DNA of 27,093 bases from Casp-actino8 sp039800005 (GTDB taxonomy: Bacteria > Actinomycetota > Acidimicrobiia > Acidimicrobiales > Ilumatobacteraceae): assembly GCA_039800005.1 (NCBI GenBank), contig JBDLRN010000002.1, forward strand, positions 1-27,093, read 5' to 3'. The notes under the pieces were generated by a model, which worked only from the letters and a program-made list of their open reading frames with translations, was not told where the DNA came from and searched no databases. Within the stretch, counting starts at the first letter, position 1, and each line of letters opens with the position of its first letter. Below, piece after piece: positions 8,258 to 15,786 of this stretch. The position numbers were made by a program, and so were the translations under genes.

Positions 8258-9441
8258 GAGCGTGCACCCGACGACAACGACGACAGCCGCTCGACTGCTT
8301 CGTCGATCGACGCTGTTCTCTTGCAGAAGGCGAAACGCACCAAATGCTGCCCTTCGTGTCGATTCGCCCGGTCGTAGAAGACCACGTTCGGGATCGCCAC
8401 GACTCCGCATCGTCGGGGCAGGGACCGGCAGAACGAGTAGCCGTCACCGCTCGCGTCGACGGGTCGGATGTCGACCGTCACGAAGTACGTACCTCGTGGA
8501 ACGAACACGTCGAAGCCGGCCGTCACGAGGCCGCTCGCCAGGCGATCGCGTTTGCTCTGGAGATCGGCGGCCAACTCGGCGTAGTAGTGATCGGGAAGAC
8601 GGAGACCGACCGCGACGGCCGGTTGGAACGGTCCCGACGACACGTAGGTGAGGAACTGTTTGGCCGAGCGGGCCGCGGCGACCAACTCGGTGGGACCGCA
8701 CACCCAGCCGACCTTCCAACCGGTGGTGTTGAACGTCTTGCCGCCGCTCGAGATCACGAGTGTGCGCTTCCGCATCCCGGGCAACGTGGCGATCGAACGG
8801 TGTCGCACTCCGTCGTAGGTGAGGTGTTCGTACACCTCGTCGGACACGACGATCAGGTCGCGTTCGATCGCCAGATCCGCGATCATCTGCAACTGATCGT
8901 CGTTCAGGACGACTCCGGTCGGATTGTGCGGGCTGTTGAGCAGCACGACTCGTGTGCGATCGGTGACCGCAGCGCGCAGACGATCGGGGTCGACGTCGTA
9001 ACGAGGAGGACGCAACGTGACGGGTCGGGCCACCGCGCCGGCCATCGCGATGCACGCCTGATACGAGTCGTACATCGGTTCGAGGAGGACGACCTCGTCA
9101 CCGGTCTCGAGCAGACCCAACAGACACGCGGCGAGGGCTTCGGTGGCTCCGGCGGTCACCAGGATCTCCGCGTCGGGGTCGAAGTCGAGACCCCAGAAGC
9201 GAGTCTGATGCTCCGAGATCGCCTGTCGTAGAACCGGCATTCCGGGACCCGGTGGGTATTGGTTCAGCCCACTGCGAATGGCCTCGACCGCGGCGTCGAG
9301 CACCTCGGAAGGTCCGTCGTAGTCGGGAAAGCCCTGACCAAGATTCACCGCGCCGGTCTCGGTCGCGAGTGCGGTCATCTCGGCGAAGATCGTCGTGCCG
9401 AATTCGCGCAACTTCGACGTCACGTACGAGGGTCGCTCCAC
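8254..9441 (-). CDS. Class I aminotransferase, glutamine/methionine or DapC-like
   Basis: A 395-residue fold-type I PLP enzyme. Motifs are NLGQGFPDYDGP near the N-terminus, TAGATEALAACLLGL, SPHNPTG, SDEVYEHLTYDG, the PLP Lys235 in SSGGKTFNTTGWKVGW, and LVRFAFCK at the carboxylate-binding Arg. The pattern matches the kynurenine/glutamine transaminase and YbdL methionine aminotransferase group, which is often annotated DapC in actinobacteria. GTG 9441 is preceded by TAACCT and six bases, so it probably heads a leaderless two-gene mRNA with the omega-amidase-like gene. That pairing favours a glutamine-dependent transaminase over succinyl-diaminopimelate transaminase, but sequence alone does not separate them. 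Confidence 0.88.
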   Translation of the reverse strand: MERPSYVTSKLREFGTTIFAEMTALATETGAVNLGQGFPDYDGPSEVLDAAVEAIRSGLNQYPPGPGMPVLRQAISEHQTRFWGLDFDPDAEILVTAGATEALAACLLGLLETGDEVVLLEPMYDSYQACIAMAGAVARPVTLRPPRYDVDPDRLRAAVTDRTRVVLLNSPHNPTGVVLNDDQLQMIADLAIERDLIVVSDEVYEHLTYDGVRHRSIATLPGMRKRTLVISSGGKTFNTTGWKVGWVCGPTELVAAARSAKQFLTYVSSGPFQPAVAVGLRLPDHYYAELAADLQSKRDRLASGLVTAGFDVFVPRGTYFVTVDIRPVDASGDGYSFCRSLPRRCGVVAIPNVVFYDRANRHEGQHLVRFAFCKRTASIDEAVERLSSLSSGARS

Positions 9442-9447
9442 GGGCTC

Positions 9448-9453
9448 AGGTTA
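9448..9453 (-). promoter_or_regulatory. Putative -10 box for the aminotransferase-nitrilase operon
   Basis: TAACCT on the minus strand, six bases before GTG 9441. It fits the TANNNT-N6-start form repeated across the window. Confidence 0.5.
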
Positions 9454-9470
9454 ATTGGTGAGACCCCGGC

Positions 9471-10208
9471 TCAGGAGTGGTCGATTGCCGCGAGTACGGC
9501 GTCGAGAAGCCCGCTCGCTCCGAAGCGGAAGGTGTCCGGTGTCGCCCAGTCGGCTCCCATGATCTCGTCGGCCAGTCGCAAGTAGACGGCGGCGTCGGCC
9601 ACGGTGCGGATACCACCGGACGGCTTGATGCCGATCGAACGACCCGACATTGCGATCACCTGCAACATCACCCGTACAGCATCGGGTGTGGCCGACACCT
9701 TCGACTTGCCGGTGGATGTCTTGACGAAGTCGGCACCATGATCGATCGCCAGCCGCGCGGCTCGTTCGACGTGATCGAGTCCGACCAGCTCCCCGGTCTC
9801 GAGGATGACCTTCAGATGACGCGGCGCGGGAACGGCGGCTCGCACCGCACGAAGCATCGCGACGACCCGCTCCTCGTCACCGGCAAGCAGTGCCCGATAG
9901 GGCAGGACCACGTCGATCTCGTCGGCTCCGTCGGCGATCGCTCTCGCGGTGGTCGCGACCACCTGGTCGATCGGCTCGTCACCCGAAGGGAAGTCGACCA
10001 CCGTGGCCACCTTCACAGCGGTCGACGCCAGTTCGTGCTTCGCCGTCCTGACGAAACGCGGCCACACGCACACCGCGGCAACGGGGCCGAAGGGGGTGAT
10101 GGCTCGCGCGCAGAGTCGCCGAACGTCGTCGTCGGTGCAGCCGTCGTTCAGATCGGTGAGGTCGATCAGGGCGAGCGCCCGACGCGCGAGGCTCGCCTCG
10201 TCGGTCAC
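9471..10208 (-). CDS. deoC: Deoxyribose-phosphate aldolase
   Basis: DeoC splits 2-deoxyribose-5-phosphate into glyceraldehyde-3-phosphate and acetaldehyde, the last step of deoxynucleoside catabolism. The 245-residue TIM-barrel protein shows VATVVDFPSG, the active-site Asp99 in DEIDVVLPY, the Schiff-base Lys163 in DFVKTSTGK, and the second Lys195 in GIKPSGGIR. Family length and motif order are normal. GTG 10208 overlaps the cytidine deaminase stop (GTGA at 10205-10208), so the two genes are translationally coupled. Together they fit pyrimidine deoxynucleoside salvage; no phosphorylase or phosphopentomutase gene lies in the window. Confidence 0.95.
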   Translation of the reverse strand: MTDEASLARRALALIDLTDLNDGCTDDDVRRLCARAITPFGPVAAVCVWPRFVRTAKHELASTAVKVATVVDFPSGDEPIDQVVATTARAIADGADEIDVVLPYRALLAGDEERVVAMLRAVRAAVPAPRHLKVILETGELVGLDHVERAARLAIDHGADFVKTSTGKSKVSATPDAVRVMLQVIAMSGRSIGIKPSGGIRTVADAAVYLRLADEIMGADWATPDTFRFGASGLLDAVLAAIDHS

Positions 10209-10642
10209 TGCACGAATCCGCGCAGGTTGTCGGGTCCGAACGACACCGGGAGAAGTCCGTCCATGGTGAAGACGGCTCGTACTCCCTCGGGGCCGCAGGC
10301 GTAGATGGCGGTCGTGGGTGACGAGAATTCACGGATGCGCTGACGGCAACCTCCGCAACAGGTCCCGACTTCGTCACCGTCGCACACGGTGAGAACGGCC
10401 GCGATGGAGTCGTCGCCGCCGGCGATCATCATCGAGATCGCGCCGGCTTCGGCACACGTGCTCACCGGATAGGCCGCGTTCTCGACGTTGCAGCAGGCGT
10501 AAATGCGACCGGAGGTCGTGAGGATGGCGGCTCCGACGTGAAAATGGGAATACGGCGCATAGGCCCGTGACTGGACTTCTCGCGCGGCGGCGAAGAGATC
10601 GGGCACGCGGTGCTCGGCGGGGTGGCTGGCCAGATCGCTCAT
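10205..10642 (-). CDS. cdd: Cytidine deaminase
   Basis: Hydrolytic deamination of cytidine and deoxycytidine to uridine forms. The 145-residue zinc enzyme has YAPYSHFHVGAA, CNVENAAYPVSTCAE with zinc ligand Cys63 and proton-shuttling Glu65, and GTCCGGCRQ supplying Cys96 and Cys99. The residue before the first ligand of that pair is Cys95 where Pro is usual (PCGACRQ), so three cysteines cluster there. The length matches the small homotetrameric class. ATG 10642 is chosen because TAGAGT lies eight bases upstream; the frame stays open further but would run across the divergent plsC start. It heads the cdd-deoC operon. Confidence 0.95.
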   Translation of the reverse strand: MSDLASHPAEHRVPDLFAAAREVQSRAYAPYSHFHVGAAILTTSGRIYACCNVENAAYPVSTCAEAGAISMMIAGGDDSIAAVLTVCDGDEVGTCCGGCRQRIREFSSPTTAIYACGPEGVRAVFTMDGLLPVSFGPDNLRGFVQ

Positions 10643-10650
10643 GTTCACGA

Positions 10651-10656
10651 ACTCTA
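10651..10656 (-). promoter_or_regulatory. Putative -10 box for cdd-deoC
   Basis: TAGAGT on the minus strand with eight bases to ATG 10642, slightly longer than the six or seven bases at other heads. It is in the 33-base gap shared with divergent plsC. Confidence 0.42.
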
Positions 10657-10675
10657 GGTCGGTGGTGGGGTCTCT

Positions 10676-11437
10676 GTGAGAAGATGCCCTGTGCTCAAGA
10701 GAAGTGTGCTCAGTGCCTGGAGTTGGTTCGCCCTCGTCGTCATCATCATCGTGTGGTTTCCGTTGGTCACCCTCACCTGGTTTGTCACGGCACCGTTCGA
10801 CAAGGGTCGCTACGCCGCGGGCTATCTCTTCCGCAAACTCACCGTCGCCCATCAGCTACTCACCCCGATGTGGAGGTTCCACGCGAGCGGCGAACTTCCG
10901 AAGGACAAGCGTCGCCCGTACGTGGTCGTGGCCAATCACGAGAGTTTCGTCGACATCCTTCTCATCAGCCATCTGCCGATCGAGATGAAGTGGCTGTCGA
11001 AGGAGACCTTCTTCAAGTTCCCACTGGTCGGCTGGATGATGCGCATGGCCGGTGACGTGCGCGTGGTCCGCGGCGACCGCACGAGTGGTGCCGCCGCCCT
11101 GAAGGCGTGTCGCGACCGACTCGACAAGCGGGTGTCGGTGATGATCTTTCCCGAGGGCACTCGTTCGGCCGATGGTTCGCTCGGTCAGTTCAAGGACGGC
11201 GCGTTCCGACTGGCCATCGAAGCCGGGGCACCGATCCTGCCACTCGTCGTGCACGGCACTCGCACGGCGCTGCGCAAGCACGACTGGCGTCTCGGCGACT
11301 CACGCGCCGAGGTTCGTGTGCTCTCTCCGGTGTCGACCGAAGACCTCACCGAAGCCGACGTGGCTGATCTGCGCGAACGGGTTCGCACGATGATCGCCGA
11401 CGAACACGCCGTCATGACCGCCGCGTCAGCGGCCTGA
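10676..11437 (+). CDS. plsC: 1-acyl-sn-glycerol-3-phosphate acyltransferase (PlsC-like)
   Basis: This membrane-attached enzyme acylates lysophosphatidate to phosphatidate in phospholipid synthesis. Of its 253 residues, about 11-38 form a hydrophobic N-terminal helix. The acyltransferase motifs follow in order: ANHESFVD (catalytic His88, Asp93), KWLSKETFFKFPLVGW, VMIFPEGTRS (about 157-164) and LPLVVHGTRTAL. The start is uncertain: GTG 10676 is listed, while GTG 10691 has a GAGAAG stretch upstream and would lose five residues. No clear TANNNT hexamer precedes either. The 3' end overlaps the convergent dut gene by 12 bases. Family assignment is firm; substrate preference among lysophospholipids is not readable. 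Confidence 0.9.
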   Translation: MRRCPVLKRSVLSAWSWFALVVIIIVWFPLVTLTWFVTAPFDKGRYAAGYLFRKLTVAHQLLTPMWRFHASGELPKDKRRPYVVVANHESFVDILLISHLPIEMKWLSKETFFKFPLVGWMMRMAGDVRVVRGDRTSGAAALKACRDRLDKRVSVMIFPEGTRSADGSLGQFKDGAFRLAIEAGAPILPLVVHGTRTALRKHDWRLGDSRAEVRVLSPVSTEDLTEADVADLRERVRTMIADEHAVMTAASAA

Positions 11438-11869
11438 GTGACCGAAACCGCCACCGCGATCGTCGCCGTCGAGCGAGTCGACTTCGTTCCACACGATCTC
11501 ACTCACTCGTTGAACCACGAGTTGAGCGATGCGGTCGCCTCGGTGCACCTCGTAGTCGGCCGTCGGATCGGTGTTGAGCAACACCACTTTGATCTCACCG
11601 CGGTAGGCGCAATCGATGAGGCCCGGACTGTTCGCGACGGTCACCCCGTGTTTCAGAGCGAGCCCGCTGCGCGGCAACACGAAACCGGCGTGGCCACGGG
11701 GCAATGCCAGTGCGATTCCGGTGGGAACGAGAACTCGCCCACCGGACGCGCGTACGACCGCGTCCTCACGAGCCACCAGATCGATACCGGCGTCACCGGG
11801 ATGCGCGTACGTCGGCAACGGCAGTTCGCGGTCGAGACGGATCACCGGAATCTCCACGCGTTCGACCAC
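11426..11869 (-). CDS. dut: dUTP diphosphatase (trimeric dUTPase)
   Basis: Hydrolyses dUTP to dUMP and pyrophosphate, keeping uracil out of DNA and supplying dUMP for dTMP synthesis. The 147-residue protein has all five dUTPase motifs: I GDAGIDL (25-31), II PRSGLALKHGV (66-76), III NSPGLIDCAYRGE (80-92), IV RGDRIAQLVV (110-119) and V RGGGFGHSGR at the very C-terminus. In motif III the usual Ser-Asp after GLID is Cys-Ala here. GTG 11869 is preceded by TAGGGT and six bases, but the same stretch contains AGGGTGAGG, which could also act as a ribosome site. The gene converges on plsC with a 12-base overlap. Confidence 0.95.
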   Translation of the reverse strand: MVERVEIPVIRLDRELPLPTYAHPGDAGIDLVAREDAVVRASGGRVLVPTGIALALPRGHAGFVLPRSGLALKHGVTVANSPGLIDCAYRGEIKVVLLNTDPTADYEVHRGDRIAQLVVQRVSEIVWNEVDSLDGDDRGGGFGHSGR

Positions 11870-11875
11870 GGCCTC

Positions 11876-11881
11876 ACCCTA
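11876..11881 (-). promoter_or_regulatory. Putative -10 box for dut
   Basis: TAGGGT on the minus strand six bases before GTG 11869. It overlaps a purine-rich stretch that could be a Shine-Dalgarno sequence, so a leadered mRNA is the alternative. Confidence 0.4.
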
Positions 11882-11930
11882 TTCGTCGGAGAATCGCCTC
11901 GGGGAGCCGAACGTTCCCACATGGATGACC

Positions 11931-11936
11931 TATGGT
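11931..11936 (+). promoter_or_regulatory. Putative -10 box for orn, overlapping the first ATG
   Basis: TATGGT, followed by seven bases and an in-frame GTG at 11944. If it is the -10 box, the ATG at 11932 is not transcribed and Orn starts at 11944. Confidence 0.4.
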
Positions 11937-12498
11937 TTCCGACGTGCTGGTGTGGATGGACCTCGAGATGACCGGTCTCGATCACGAGAAGGAAGTGATC
12001 GTCGAGATCGCCACCATCGTCACCGACGACGACTTGAACATCGTCGCCGAGGGCCCGGATCTGGTCGTGCAGGCGTCGGAAACGGTTCTGGCCGCCATGG
12101 ATCCCTTCGTCGTCGACATGCACACGCGTTCGGGTCTTCTCGACGCGATTCGAGCGTCGACGATCACGCTCGAGGAAGCTGGCCGCCTCACTCTCGAATT
12201 CATCCGATCGCACGTTCCCGAACCGCGATCGGTTCCCCTGTGTGGCAACTCGATCGGTACCGACCGTCGATTCCTCGCCAAGTACCTGCCCGCGATCGAA
12301 AACCACCTGCACTACCGATCGGTCGACGTGAGTTCCATCAAGGAACTGGCCAAGCGCTGGTATCCCGGACTCGACGCCGCTCGACCCGACAAGACCGGTA
12401 CGCATCGGGCACTCGACGACGTGCGCCAGAGCATCGATGAGCTGCGGTTCTACCGCGACCGACTATTCGTTCCGGGATCGACCCCACCACTACCCTGA
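11932..12498 (+). CDS. orn: Oligoribonuclease (DEDDh 3'-5' exonuclease)
   Basis: Orn degrades di- to pentaribonucleotides, the last step of mRNA decay, and clears pGpG where cyclic-di-GMP is used. The 188-residue protein has the DEDDh set: Asp10 and Glu12 in WMDLEMTGL, Asp111 in GNSIGTDRRFL, and His158 and Asp163 in THRALDDV. The segment HYRSVDVSSIKELAKRWYP is diagnostic for Orn over other DEDDh nucleases. The start may be GTG 11944 (VLVWMDLEMTGL), which has TATGGT seven bases upstream and an N-terminus close to Orn from other bacteria; ATG 11932 is listed as the longest reasonable form. It is divergent from dut. Confidence 0.95.
   Translation: MVSDVLVWMDLEMTGLDHEKEVIVEIATIVTDDDLNIVAEGPDLVVQASETVLAAMDPFVVDMHTRSGLLDAIRASTITLEEAGRLTLEFIRSHVPEPRSVPLCGNSIGTDRRFLAKYLPAIENHLHYRSVDVSSIKELAKRWYPGLDAARPDKTGTHRALDDVRQSIDELRFYRDRLFVPGSTPPLP
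12491..12496 (+). promoter_or_regulatory. Putative -10 box for the MBL-fold gene
   Basis: TACCCT six bases before GTG 12503. It overlaps the last codons of orn, so the two genes need not share a transcript. Confidence 0.48.
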
Positions 12499-12502
12499 CC
12501 CC

Positions 12503-13588
12503 GTGGGCACACACGAGGGTCACTCGCACGCATCGGATGCGCCGCGTCCACTGAAGCAGGAGCAGCGACCAGCCTCCGAAGTGATCGATCAACTCGCTCC
12601 TGGTGTGTTGCGCACACAGTTGCCGATCGACATTCCCGGCCTCGGACACGTGAACATGTACGTGCTCGAGGACGATCGCGGGGCGGCCGTGGTCGATCCC
12701 GGTCTCGCCAACAAGGAGAGTTACAAGGCCATCGAGTCCCGTCTCCGTGAGATCGGCATCCCACTGAAGCGCGTCCACACCGTGATCGTCACGCACAGCC
12801 ACCCCGATCACTTCGGGGGAGCCGAGTGGATCCGCAGTCACTCGGGTGCCGAGATCGTGACCAGCACTCACTTCCGCGTGTTCTGGGATCCGACCGAGCC
12901 GCCCGACGTCGACGTGGAGGACGTCCCCGAACTACCCCAGTACCGGCGACCCTGGGAACCCACCCCGTGGGGTGGGCCCGGCATCGACGTGCCGTGGCGT
13001 CGTCGCGCGCGGATGCGCGTCGCACAGAATTTCCCCAAGCTTCTCCGTCTTCCGCGACCGACCCTTCGACTCGACGACGCCGAGCGGTACACCTTCGCCC
13101 GTCGCGAGTGGGTGGCCGTGCACACTCCGGGCCACACGGCCGATCACTTGTGCCTCTTCGATCCCGAAGCCGGACTCATGTTGTGCGGCGACCACGTGCT
13201 GCCCACCATCACCCCGCACATCAGCGGGCTGGTGCGTCGCCGGGATCCGCTCCAGTTGTTCTTCGATTCGCTCGACAAGGTGGCGGCGTTCGGTGCCGAC
13301 GTCACCCTCGCCCTGCCAGCTCATGGTGATCCGTTCACCGATCTCGCCGGACGGGCCAACGACATCAAGGTTCACCACGCAGGGCGGCTTCAGAGACTGC
13401 GCGACGCCGCCGCCGAACTCGACCGTCCGGCGACCGTGATGGACATGTCGCGCTTCCTGTTCTCGCCGCGTGCCCAGGGTGGCATGGCCGACAGCGAGAC
13501 CTACGCCCATCTCGAGCATCTGCGTCTCGCCGGCGAATTCGAGCGACGCGAGAACGAGGGGCGATTCGAATACGTGCGCATCTCGTGA
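12503..13588 (+). CDS. MBL-fold metallo-hydrolase
   Basis: A 361-residue metallo-beta-lactamase-fold hydrolase with an intact dinuclear site. The sequence VVDPGL precedes THSHPDHFGG (H98, H100, D102, H103); further ligands are in HTPGHTADH, CGDHVLP and LPAHGDP. After the MBL domain comes a ~75-residue C-terminal helical part, seen in glyoxalase II-like hydrolases that act on thioesters and in related actinobacterial proteins. GTG 12503 is chosen because TACCCT lies six bases upstream; the longer frame from 12437 overlaps orn. The sulfatase-family gene starts 17 bases downstream. The substrate is unknown, and thioester, lactone and phosphoester hydrolysis are all possible. Confidence 0.88.
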   Translation: MGTHEGHSHASDAPRPLKQEQRPASEVIDQLAPGVLRTQLPIDIPGLGHVNMYVLEDDRGAAVVDPGLANKESYKAIESRLREIGIPLKRVHTVIVTHSHPDHFGGAEWIRSHSGAEIVTSTHFRVFWDPTEPPDVDVEDVPELPQYRRPWEPTPWGGPGIDVPWRRRARMRVAQNFPKLLRLPRPTLRLDDAERYTFARREWVAVHTPGHTADHLCLFDPEAGLMLCGDHVLPTITPHISGLVRRRDPLQLFFDSLDKVAAFGADVTLALPAHGDPFTDLAGRANDIKVHHAGRLQRLRDAAAELDRPATVMDMSRFLFSPRAQGGMADSETYAHLEHLRLAGEFERRENEGRFEYVRIS

Positions 13589-13605
13589 TGTGACACGATC
13601 GGCTC

Positions 13606-15078
13606 ATGGATCCGTCCGGGCCGAACGTCCTCTTCGTCACCCTCGATCAGTTCCGAGGCGACGCCCTGTCGTGTGCCGGCCATCCCCTCGTCGCCACACC
13701 TCATCTCGACGCCCTCGCTGCCTCAGGAACCCGGTTCGCTCGCCACTACACGCAGTCGACCCCGTGTGCTCCTGGCCGAGCCGGCCTCTACACCGGCATG
13801 TATCAGATGAACCATCGCGTGGTGGCCAACGGAACCCCGCTCGATCGGCGCTTCGACAACGTGGCCAGACTCGCTCGGCGCGCCGGCCGCCAAGGTGTTC
13901 TCTTCGGCTACACCGACCAATCGATCGATCCTCGGGTGACGAGCGACGCGTCGGATCCTCGTCTGCAGACATACGAGGGAATCCTGCCCGGATTGCGCAG
14001 CGAACTCGATCTCACCGGTGATCACTCGCCATGGGTCGAATGGCTGTCGTCACTCGGACACGACGTCAGCGGGGGTCACCTGCATCTGCTGGCGACCGAA
14101 CACGAGCGTCCGGCCGAACACGGTGTCTCGTCGTTCACCACCGACCACGTGATCGACTACGTGAGGCGACGCCCCGACGGATCACCCTGGTTCGTGCACG
14201 CGAGTTATCTCCGTCCCCATCCCCCTTATTCGGCACCGGGTCGGTTCGCGACGCTGTACGACCCGGCCGACGTCGGCACGCCGATCGCACCGGCCGACGA
14301 TCGTCATCCTTTCCACGACGTGCTCATGGGACTCGACATCGTGAAGCCGCCGTCCACCGAAGCGGAACTCCGAACGTTGCGTGCCCACTACCTCGGTGCC
14401 ATCTCGGCCGTCGATCACGAGATCGGTCGGCTGGTGACCGCTCTGCACGAACTCGATCTGTGGAACGACACGATCGTGATCGTCACCTCCGATCACGGCG
14501 AACAACTCGGCGATCACGGCCTCGTGCAGAAGGTGGGTTGGTTCGAAGAGAGTCATCACGTCCCGCTCATCTGGCGCGATCCGCGATTCCCCGGCGGACG
14601 AGTGGTCGACGAGTTCACCGAGAGCGTCGACGTGATGCCCACTCTCGCCGAGGTCTGGGATCAGCCGGTTCCGCTGCAGTGCGACGGTCTACCGCTGACC
14701 CCGTTCCTGGCCGGTGACCGTCCGTCGTGGTGGCGAGACGCCGCGACGTGGGAGTTCGACTGGCGCTTCGCTCTCATCCCACTCGCTGAGTTCACATGGC
14801 CATGGGATCGCCGACTGGAGCAACAGCATCTGACCGTGCGGCGATCCGCCGACACTGCATTCGTGCAGTTCGACGACGGTTCGTCGCTCTGCTTCGACCT
14901 GGCCGCCGACCCCACCTGGCGGACTCCTGTCACCGATCCGACCCGTGTCCTCGGCATGATGCGGGACATGTTGGTGTGGCGAAGTGTTCACGCCGATCGC
15001 ACACTCACCGGTCTGCTCGTCCAGGATGGGGGAATCGGGCGTTGGCCCGCCGACGTTCCGTGGCGGACGTCGAACTGA
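13606..15078 (+). CDS. Sulfatase-family hydrolase, phosphonate monoester hydrolase-like
   Basis: A 490-residue alkaline-phosphatase-superfamily hydrolase for sulfate or phosph(on)ate esters. Metal ligands start with FVTLDQFRGD (D14). TPCAPGRAGLYTG carries the C-x-P-x-R motif, in which Cys54 would be oxidised to formylglycine. The ligands D296 and H297 lie in TSDHGEQLGDHG. Other stretches recall characterised phosphonate monoester hydrolases: MYQMNHRVVANGTPLDRR, the GYT loop, YLRPHPPY, and a C-terminal HADRTLT. No signal peptide is seen, so it is probably cytosolic. Activity requires a formylglycine-generating enzyme, not present in the window. A hexamer CACGAT lies six bases before the ATG. 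Confidence 0.9.
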   Translation: MDPSGPNVLFVTLDQFRGDALSCAGHPLVATPHLDALAASGTRFARHYTQSTPCAPGRAGLYTGMYQMNHRVVANGTPLDRRFDNVARLARRAGRQGVLFGYTDQSIDPRVTSDASDPRLQTYEGILPGLRSELDLTGDHSPWVEWLSSLGHDVSGGHLHLLATEHERPAEHGVSSFTTDHVIDYVRRRPDGSPWFVHASYLRPHPPYSAPGRFATLYDPADVGTPIAPADDRHPFHDVLMGLDIVKPPSTEAELRTLRAHYLGAISAVDHEIGRLVTALHELDLWNDTIVIVTSDHGEQLGDHGLVQKVGWFEESHHVPLIWRDPRFPGGRVVDEFTESVDVMPTLAEVWDQPVPLQCDGLPLTPFLAGDRPSWWRDAATWEFDWRFALIPLAEFTWPWDRRLEQQHLTVRRSADTAFVQFDDGSSLCFDLAADPTWRTPVTDPTRVLGMMRDMLVWRSVHADRTLTGLLVQDGGIGRWPADVPWRTSN

Positions 15079-15102
15079 TCACTCTCGACCGAGGAGACCG
15101 AC

Positions 15103-15741
15103 ATGACCCGGACCAATGTGGCCGCTCGCCTGCGACGGACGTTGTGCGACGTCTTCGACGAGGTCGGTCCCGACGCACCCACCCTCTGCGAGGGATGGAA
15201 CACTCGTGATCTGGCCGCCCATCTGGTGGTGCGCGAGACCCGCCCCGACGCTGCGGCCGGCATCCTCGTGAAGTCGGCGGCGGCGTACGGAGACCGCATC
15301 CGTGATCGAGTCGGATCGCGCTCGTGGCCGCAGTTGGTCGACACCGTGCGGTCGGGACCACCACGACTCTCCCCGATGAGGGTTCCGGCCGTCGACGATC
15401 TCACCAACACCATCGAGTACTTCGTGCACCTGGAGGACGTTCGTCGAGCCCGGGTCGATCGACCCGTCGTCGCTCTCGAACCAGCCGTCGACGACGCCCT
15501 CTTCGCGACACTCCGTCGCGGAGCACGCATCTTCGCCCGTCGATCGCCAGTCGGTCTCGTCCTCGCCGTGACCGGGCGCGACTCGATCACGGCGAAGAAA
15601 TCCGAACCAACGGTGACCGTTCGCGGCTCGGTCGGCGACATCGTCCTGTTTCTCTACGGGCGTTCCTCGGTCGCCCGGGTCGAATTCGACGGACCGTCCG
15701 ATGCCGTCGAACGCTTGAAGAACACTCGATTCGGAATCTGA
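15103..15741 (+). CDS. TIGR03085-like DinB/maleylpyruvate isomerase-fold metal-binding protein
   Basis: A 212-residue cytosolic protein of an actinobacterial family in the DinB/mycothiol-dependent maleylpyruvate isomerase superfamily, whose members often use mycothiol. Family hallmarks are EVGPDAPTLCEGWNTRDLAAHLVVRETRPDAA near the N-terminus and TNTIEYFVHLEDVRRA (about 101-116). His40 and His109, with nearby acidic residues, are the likely metal ligands. A strong Shine-Dalgarno GAGGAG at 15091-15096, six bases before the ATG, fixes the start. It begins 24 bases after the sulfatase-like gene, so the two may be co-transcribed. No substrate is known for this group; a role with mycothiol is inference from the superfamily. 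Confidence 0.85.
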   Translation: MTRTNVAARLRRTLCDVFDEVGPDAPTLCEGWNTRDLAAHLVVRETRPDAAAGILVKSAAAYGDRIRDRVGSRSWPQLVDTVRSGPPRLSPMRVPAVDDLTNTIEYFVHLEDVRRARVDRPVVALEPAVDDALFATLRRGARIFARRSPVGLVLAVTGRDSITAKKSEPTVTVRGSVGDIVLFLYGRSSVARVEFDGPSDAVERLKNTRFGI

Positions 15742-15786
15742 TCGATCCGTCGTCGGGGATCGAGCGGGAACTGACACAATGGCGCC

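Noticed and set aside
7990..9231. 413-codon open frame on the plus strand
   Set aside because: Antisense to the nitrilase and aminotransferase genes, which carry full catalytic sets.
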